Shown here piece by piece: positions 40,941 to 45,276 of a DNA stretch of 45,276 nt. A program made the translations under genes and the position numbers. Origin of the DNA: a virus; the IMG/VR virus record IMGVR_UViG_3300034684_000064, positions 1 to 45,276 of that record; one strand, given 5' to 3'. Position 1 is the first letter of the stretch. Each line of letters starts with the position of its first letter. Below the pieces are notes generated by a model. That model did not search any database, was not told where the DNA came from, and was given only the letters and a program-made list of their open reading frames with translations.

Positions 40941-41378
40941 TTACCTGAGTTTAGCCCAGGTAGAATACTGTTGTGTGAACTCCCGCATTTCAGATAAATT
41001 TAAGATATGCGATTGTATACAAGTCTGTTTGTCGATGTATGCATGTAGATATCTGTGTCTTCCATCCAGAATCTGGTAAGTTCCCTTAGGGGTTATATGA
41101 GTAATGATGGGAAACTGCACATAATCCGCTTTTAAGATCCGTGGAATATGTTTGGCAAGATCCGCCATGGTGATGTCACGGTACTCGATAGTCCCATCAG
41201 GAAACACCCCAACATGTCCCCATGCTTGTTCCACTGTAGTAGAGCTAAAATATTTTGGATCCACGTATATTTCAGAAGTGTCCTTACCTTCACAGAACTT
41301 GATAAGTTTTTCAGCAGGATAGAACTTTCCGTCAAAATAAAAGTAACCCTGGATGGGGTTTTCGTGATTCTGTATCAT
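40941..41378 (-). CDS. ParB/sulfiredoxin-fold protein, 145 aa
   Basis: Second ParB-like protein: a strand, then GTYQILDGRHRYLHAYI (residues 99-115, DGRHR at 105-109), as in the nucleotide-binding loop of the ParB N-domain. The N-terminal part (HVGVFPDGTIEY, ~55-66) is an extra small beta module resembling part of the 340-aa protein at 16122. No helix-turn-helix is present. Start ATG 41378 follows AAGGAG; the longer frame includes the site. A late-type motif lies at 41403-41410. Confidence 0.75.
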   Translation of the reverse strand: MIQNHENPIQGYFYFDGKFYPAEKLIKFCEGKDTSEIYVDPKYFSSTTVEQAWGHVGVFPDGTIEYRDITMADLAKHIPRILKADYVQFPIITHITPKGTYQILDGRHRYLHAYIDKQTCIQSHILNLSEMREFTQQYSTWAKLR

Positions 41379-41402
41379 GATAGCTTTCTCCTTAGCGTAA
41401 AT

Positions 41403-41410
41403 CATACTAT
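41403..41410 (-). promoter_or_regulatory. Late-type promoter motif ATAGTATG
   Basis: Minus strand reads TTTCAGATAGTATGATTT, 25 nt before the ParB-fold gene. Confidence 0.5.
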
Positions 41411-41448
41411 CTGAAAAATCTTAGACCAAGAAAATAAGAATGTTATTG

Positions 41449-41480
41449 AACTAGAGCTTGGGACATCCCAAGCTCTAGTT
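41449..41480 (-). terminator. Hairpin terminator
   Basis: 15-bp perfect arms, 2-nt spacer, about 50 nt past the stop of the 558-aa gene. Confidence 0.78.
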
Positions 41481-41529
41481 ATTGTTAGATCGATTTGGTT
41501 AATGAGAGAATATGGCTATCACGTATGCA

Positions 41530-43206
41530 TTAGGGATTCAGTTCAGTATTGTAACCAGTCGGACTTTGGTAGATATCGACAGGAACTCCGTATAAGATCA
41601 GGTATGTATCTCCGACTTTCTGCAAGAACTCTACAATAAAGCTAGATCCAACGTAACTTTCAGGAGTTTGTCGGTTGATATTCCAGAATTGGGTATACTC
41701 TTCCACAGGGATAGGTGAGGTAATGATCGTGTGAAGATCATTAATGTCCCTGATGGTAAAGTGTGTAGGAACAATAGCACTGATCTCTGTTTCTGGGTCG
41801 TATGGGGGTCTTGCAACCGTGTAGAATGCTTCGATGAATGCTTCCTTATTTTCGAACCTGGAAGTAGGAATAAAGAAGACTTTTAAGAGATGATCATAGT
41901 GGATAACAGGCCGACGTCTATTCGGTGCTTCCACACCGTATGCGTAGTTGTCCGTTTCTGAATCCTTCATGACCCACCTTTCGAATTCGTTGTAGTGTTT
42001 GAATTTTACAAAACACTTCTGACGATGTTCTACGGTAGCAGCCGTACCAAGTGCTTCGGTCAGATCGACAGAAAAAGTAATATCCTGGAATGTGTTAAAC
42101 ATCCCGGTACTCCATTCTGATAACGGAGTGACTTTATTTGTCAGATCATAGATCTTATCCCTTCTATCCGAATATCCAATGAATTTGAGATCATATTTAT
42201 TCTCAAGAGCATTCCAGATAGGAACAATGGATATTTTGAGTCCTGCTAACGACTCGTTGGCAAGTACAGTTACCCATCTTTCGATGGAAATAAATCTTTC
42301 TATACCATCCGTCTTTTGTAGAGGGGACGTTTGTTTTCTTCCAAGGAATTTCTTGATAAGTACTTTTTGTTTTTGTCCAGGGAATATAGGGATGAACTCA
42401 TCCAACCCATAACAAAAACAGCTTTCATTATCTATAGAAAGACGTTCTTGATTTCCGTCAGAATACGACACTATCGGAGATATCACAAGTTCATCTGGTT
42501 GTTGTCTCTGATAGAGATAAAAATCATCTCCATCCATCTGGTTAGCGGTTGCAGTCATGCCAGTGATGATGGTGTTAGTATTCAATAAATCATTGAGAAA
42601 TACTGCACGTTTGACGAACAGTATAACAGACACCATAAGGATGCCTTCATTGTTGAAGACTTCGAGAACTATCTGTTCCCCATCTTGTAAAGTATGTAAA
42701 GTGTGACAATTAGTACAATACTTGATAGGACTTCCAGGAGATAGAGATGCTACAGGAACTCTCTCTCCTTTGATGTGATCACTGGCATCTACATAAGTCG
42801 ATATGTAGTCAACCGATCCGTCAAGATTCTTTCTGCTTAATCGGTATTCTGCAAGTGAAGATCCAAACAGTCGAAGTTTACCATCAATATGAAGTTGTGT
42901 TGGTTCCACTCTGTCGTCATAATAGAGCATGAACAGATCGTTACCATAAGACACAATACCGACTTCATTATCTATTTCGTTTTTTACAAGTCTAGTCGGT
43001 TCTAATGTCGTAGCAAATGTGATAGGATCAATGTATACCGCACAATACAACGAATAGTCATCGTCTCTATCTACTACGATTGCCCCTTCTGCTGGGATAA
43101 GTTTGGGCATATCCAGATGGGCTTCTCCATCGACAGCAGGATCGTAAATCTGATCTCGAAAACACGCATTCGGTCTTCTGTCTTTGAATAAAAATATAGA
43201 AGTCAT
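41530..43206 (-). CDS. Unknown, probably virion structural protein, 558 aa
   Basis: I do not recognise a family. Beta-rich throughout, many Asp and Tyr, one CxxC pair (YCTNCHT, about residue 170), no transmembrane or signal segment. Such long beta-rich late proteins are mostly tail or baseplate components. Start ATG 43206 follows GGAGAGC. A late-type motif precedes it (43240-43247). Confidence 0.8.
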   Translation of the reverse strand: MTSIFLFKDRRPNACFRDQIYDPAVDGEAHLDMPKLIPAEGAIVVDRDDDYSLYCAVYIDPITFATTLEPTRLVKNEIDNEVGIVSYGNDLFMLYYDDRVEPTQLHIDGKLRLFGSSLAEYRLSRKNLDGSVDYISTYVDASDHIKGERVPVASLSPGSPIKYCTNCHTLHTLQDGEQIVLEVFNNEGILMVSVILFVKRAVFLNDLLNTNTIITGMTATANQMDGDDFYLYQRQQPDELVISPIVSYSDGNQERLSIDNESCFCYGLDEFIPIFPGQKQKVLIKKFLGRKQTSPLQKTDGIERFISIERWVTVLANESLAGLKISIVPIWNALENKYDLKFIGYSDRRDKIYDLTNKVTPLSEWSTGMFNTFQDITFSVDLTEALGTAATVEHRQKCFVKFKHYNEFERWVMKDSETDNYAYGVEAPNRRRPVIHYDHLLKVFFIPTSRFENKEAFIEAFYTVARPPYDPETEISAIVPTHFTIRDINDLHTIITSPIPVEEYTQFWNINRQTPESYVGSSFIVEFLQKVGDTYLILYGVPVDIYQSPTGYNTELNP

Positions 43207-43239
43207 AGGGAGAGCTCTCCTTTTAGGTTACAGCTATAG

Positions 43240-43247
43240 CATACTAT
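43240..43247 (-). promoter_or_regulatory. Late-type promoter motif ATAGTATG
   Basis: Minus strand reads TTCCAGATAGTATGCTAT, 34 nt before the 558-aa gene. The flanks repeat those at 41403. Confidence 0.5.
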
Positions 43248-43296
43248 CTGGAAAATCTCAGTGTAAAAAAATAAGAAAAGTAGTTTGAAAGTTATA

Positions 43297-43330
43297 TGAC
43301 TAGAGCTCAGGGTATCCTGAGCTCTAGTCA
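43297..43330 (-). terminator. Hairpin terminator
   Basis: 15-bp perfect arms, loop GTAT, 3 nt past the stop of the 127-aa gene. Confidence 0.8.
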
Positions 43331-43333
43331 CTG

Positions 43334-43717
43334 TTATTCACGCGACCAATTTTCCTGTTGGTCGATGATGGTTAACAATTGGACACCAAACGGAACCATA
43401 ATTTTCGAGTAGGGTAAGGTTATGTGTAGCGCATCCTGGGTATTTTGACCGTTGCGAATTTGTTCGACCACGGTCTTAGGATCGACATCAGTGTATACTG
43501 CAATGTCGAGATAAGTTCCGTAGTCCACAATAGACGCACAGCCATTGTCAGCTCCATTACGATTACCACAGAAATACACGGGACGATTGTCCACTTGTAC
43601 ACCTTTGATTGGGGCCAGTTTCCAGTTAGCCATACGGGTGTTAGGATATCCGCCAAACTGCCAATTTTCGAACCAGAAGGGACGAGTACCAGTACGGAAA
43701 GCTTTAGGATCAAACAT
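43334..43717 (-). CDS. Unknown early protein, 127 aa
   Basis: I do not recognise it. Rich in aromatic and Gly residues at the N-terminus (FWFENWQFGGYPNTRMANW), Asn-rich in the middle, beta strands in the second half. Start ATG 43717 follows GGAGATAG. The longer frame begins inside the early promoter region (43765-43772) and is rejected. It is a single-gene early unit between two hairpins. Confidence 0.8.
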   Translation of the reverse strand: MFDPKAFRTGTRPFWFENWQFGGYPNTRMANWKLAPIKGVQVDNRPVYFCGNRNGADNGCASIVDYGTYLDIAVYTDVDPKTVVEQIRNGQNTQDALHITLPYSKIMVPFGVQLLTIIDQQENWSRE

Positions 43718-43764
43718 GTAACTATCTCCATGTTTAAAGTTCACGAAGGGATGATTCAAAAAAA

Positions 43765-43772
43765 ATAATATA
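43765..43772 (-). promoter_or_regulatory. Early-type promoter, variant TATATTAT
   Basis: Minus strand reads TTGAAGGATATATTATTTTT, 47 nt before ATG 43717. The upstream GAAGGATATATTA equals that at 33642. Confidence 0.6.
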
Positions 43773-43804
43773 TCCTTCAAATAAATCGAATGTCATATCT
43801 TGAT

Positions 43805-43843
43805 ATAAGAGAGTTCCTCCTTGACCGGGAGGAACTCTCTTAT
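43805..43843 (-). terminator. Hairpin terminator
   Basis: 16-bp perfect arms, 7-nt loop, about 17 nt past the stop of the second BspA-repeat gene. Confidence 0.8.
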
Positions 43844-43860
43844 CGTACATACTAACGTTT

Positions 43861-44553
43861 CTAGTTTCGTTTACTCCACAACGGAGGATGTTGTTCCATG
43901 GGTGATTTCTGGAACATCAGATTTGTATTTGTATCGAGACCTACATTCCAGCTGGAGAGATCTCCTTCAAACTCAGAACGCGAAAACATCCCATACATAT
44001 CTACCACGTTACTTACATTCCAAGTCGATATGTCTCCGTCGAAATCCGATTTTCGGAACATAAACGCCATATTCTCTACGTTACTTACGTCCCACTTCGA
44101 AATATCGCCATTGAAAGCCGACATGAGAAACATGCCGGACATATCTTTAACATTACTTACATTCCATTGTGATATGTCTCTGTCGAATTCAGATGCTTGG
44201 AACATAAACGCCATATTCTCAACCTTCCCCACATTCCATTTGGAAATGTTTCGGTTGAAGTCGGCCTTACAGAACATACCACCCATGTTTTTAACGTTAC
44301 TTACATCCCATTGGGATATGTCTCCGTTGAACCGAGAGTTCTCGAACATCCCATACATATCTACCACGTTACTTACATCCCACTTGGAGATGTTTCCACA
44401 AAAGTGGACGAATGCAAACAGATACGACATGTCAGTCACTTGACTGACGTCGATGTGGTTAAGGTCGGCTTCGTAGCCGTATTGGTTGATTTCCGACTTG
44501 ACAATTTGACGAATAGTGTCGTCAGTAACAATAATTTTGTGTCCCGTAGTCAC
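43861..44553 (-). CDS. BspA-type leucine-rich repeat protein (DUF285-like), 230 aa, GTG start
   Basis: About seven consecutive repeats of the 'F-x-x-D-I-S-x-W-x-V-S-N-V-x-x-M-x-x-M-F' type fill residues ~50-215. The N-terminus (TGHKIIVTDDTIRQIVKSEI, then ADLNHIDVSQVTDMS) matches the paralogue at 33744-34295, so they arose from one gene; this copy has about two more repeats. No signal peptide. It begins with GTG 44553 after AAGGAG. It has an early promoter (44594-44601) and its own terminator. A protein-binding role in infection is likely, partner unknown. Confidence 0.87.
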   Translation of the reverse strand: MTTGHKIIVTDDTIRQIVKSEINQYGYEADLNHIDVSQVTDMSYLFAFVHFCGNISKWDVSNVVDMYGMFENSRFNGDISQWDVSNVKNMGGMFCKADFNRNISKWNVGKVENMAFMFQASEFDRDISQWNVSNVKDMSGMFLMSAFNGDISKWDVSNVENMAFMFRKSDFDGDISTWNVSNVVDMYGMFSRSEFEGDLSSWNVGLDTNTNLMFQKSPMEQHPPLWSKRN

Positions 44554-44593
44554 GATGATTCTCCTTAAATGTTACAAGTATTCAACTCACAAT

Positions 44594-44601
44594 GTAATAT
44601 A
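44594..44601 (-). promoter_or_regulatory. Early-type promoter TATATTAC
   Basis: Minus strand reads TTTTAACACTATATTACATTG, 40 nt before the BspA-repeat gene. Confidence 0.6.
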
Positions 44602-44619
44602 GTGTTAAAATTTGGATGA

Positions 44620-44652
44620 GATAAGATGGACACACGAAGTGTCCATCTTATC
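44620..44652 (-). terminator. Hairpin terminator
   Basis: 14-bp perfect arms, 5-nt loop, 9 nt past the stop of the edge gene. Confidence 0.8.
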
Positions 44653-44661
44653 AGGCTATAT

Positions 44662-45276
44662 TTAGTAAGAGATACGTCCAGACGTTTGCATATCTTCCGG
44701 CATAATCATCTGAATGAATGCCTGAAGAAGTCTGTACTTTTCCGGATCGGGAACTACAATCTGAGCATAGTGAGGATAAACGTCAATATATGTCAGATCA
44801 AGTTTTTGCTGCATGACTATATCGAGAGCATGAATGTAGTCGTAGTCTTGGAACTGACTACGCATTCTATCAAGGTCAGCATCAACACTGATTCCCGAAA
44901 GAGTACCGTTGAGGATATCCCGGATAATCACGATAGAGTAGTTCGAAAGACACTTATGTGAATTCTCGATTACCACCTGCTCAGGTATTGTCGGCTGTTT
45001 ACCATAGAAGTACTCATGAAGAACCTCAAGTCTATCTACGATTTGTGCAGAATAGTACGGTTCAAGATACTTCGAGAGAACTTTAGGTACGGAGGTTTGG
45101 ATTTCAAATGGAGTTGCATCTAGATACTTTCCATCTTTGAAGATAAGCATATTCCCGACTGAAGTCACTTCAGAGTCGAACATGCCTCCAGCATGTACTA
45201 CGGACATGTCGGGGAAGTACAGAGGAACTTCTAGACTCGATCCGCCTTGGTTGTCTACGATGTGTCCGGAAATATC
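44662..45276 (-). CDS. Unknown protein, C-terminal part (starts outside the window)
   Basis: The frame stays open to the right window edge (at least 204 residues); the ATG at 45207 has no ribosome site, so the true start is beyond the window. I do not recognise it. The visible part has an N-terminal beta region with Gly and Ser, then helices (residues ~80-160) and a mixed end. No catalytic motif. It ends at a terminator before the second BspA unit. Confidence 0.75.
   Translation of the reverse strand, partial: DISGHIVDNQGGSSLEVPLYFPDMSVVHAGGMFDSEVTSVGNMLIFKDGKYLDATPFEIQTSVPKVLSKYLEPYYSAQIVDRLEVLHEYFYGKQPTIPEQVVIENSHKCLSNYSIVIIRDILNGTLSGISVDADLDRMRSQFQDYDYIHALDIVMQQKLDLTYIDVYPHYAQIVVPDPEKYRLLQAFIQMIMPEDMQTSGRISY

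Noticed and set aside
1-45276. CRISPR array, insertion sequence, integrase or attachment site
   Set aside because: No regularly spaced repeats, transposase motifs or integrase motifs were seen.

Overview
The window is a stretch of a large tailed double-stranded DNA bacteriophage, probably a jumbo myovirus related to phiKZ. It is compact (about 44 protein genes in 45.3 kb, AT-rich, no tRNA or rRNA genes, no CRISPR). It carries a large terminase, a T4 gp21-type prohead protease, a very strongly expressed protein that is probably the major capsid protein, tail-fibre-like proteins and replication/recombination enzymes. The phiKZ link is inferred mainly from promoters: about ten transcription units start with an AT-rich block plus TATATTAC (or a one-base variant), the early promoter element described for phiKZ and read by its phage-encoded RNA polymerase. 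A second motif (ATAGTATG / ATGGTATG) precedes late-type genes and contains the TATG core described for phiKZ late promoters. No RNA polymerase subunit, tubulin or nuclear-shell protein is visible here, so membership of the nucleus-forming phages is not shown. The codon choice of the capsid gene and good Shine-Dalgarno sites fit a Gram-negative, probably gammaproteobacterial host.

Layout. 1-5094: tail-fibre-like structural genes and one unknown early-promoter gene, minus strand. 5171-6724: DnaB-like helicase, minus strand. 6814-13201, plus strand: an acidic protein and the capsid protein; then a family B DNA polymerase N-terminal half that ends shortly after motif A, overlapping a RuvC-like resolvase. 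13277-17499, minus strand: unknown early genes, a stand-alone C-terminal half of an NAD-dependent DNA ligase, and a small tail-type protein. 17619-20165: SbcC/gp46-like ATPase, plus strand. 20202-26693: a block of eleven small minus-strand genes, several with early promoters and many separated by hairpin terminators, including a macro-domain protein and two pairs of paralogues. 26832-28072, plus strand: an unknown protein and a ParB-fold protein. 28126-30580: unknown minus-strand genes.

30581-31371 is the largest gene-free stretch, with at least eight successive hairpins. It is a candidate for a large structured RNA. 31372-34295: a glycine-rich adhesin-like protein, an HExxH metallopeptidase-like protein and a BspA-repeat protein. 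34446-38884: the packaging/head-maturation module: terminase, a pseudo-ClpP and an intact ClpP-like protease side by side, and the gp21-type protease. 38911-45276: structural or unknown genes, a second ParB-fold protein and a second BspA-repeat protein.

The genome is built of short transcription units, most closed by a long near-perfect hairpin placed 1-25 nt after the stop codon, with the next promoter just beyond it. Several start codons were moved inward from the longest open frame because a Shine-Dalgarno site, or a promoter, lies inside the extended frame. Most small genes have no recognisable function; that is stated in each entry.
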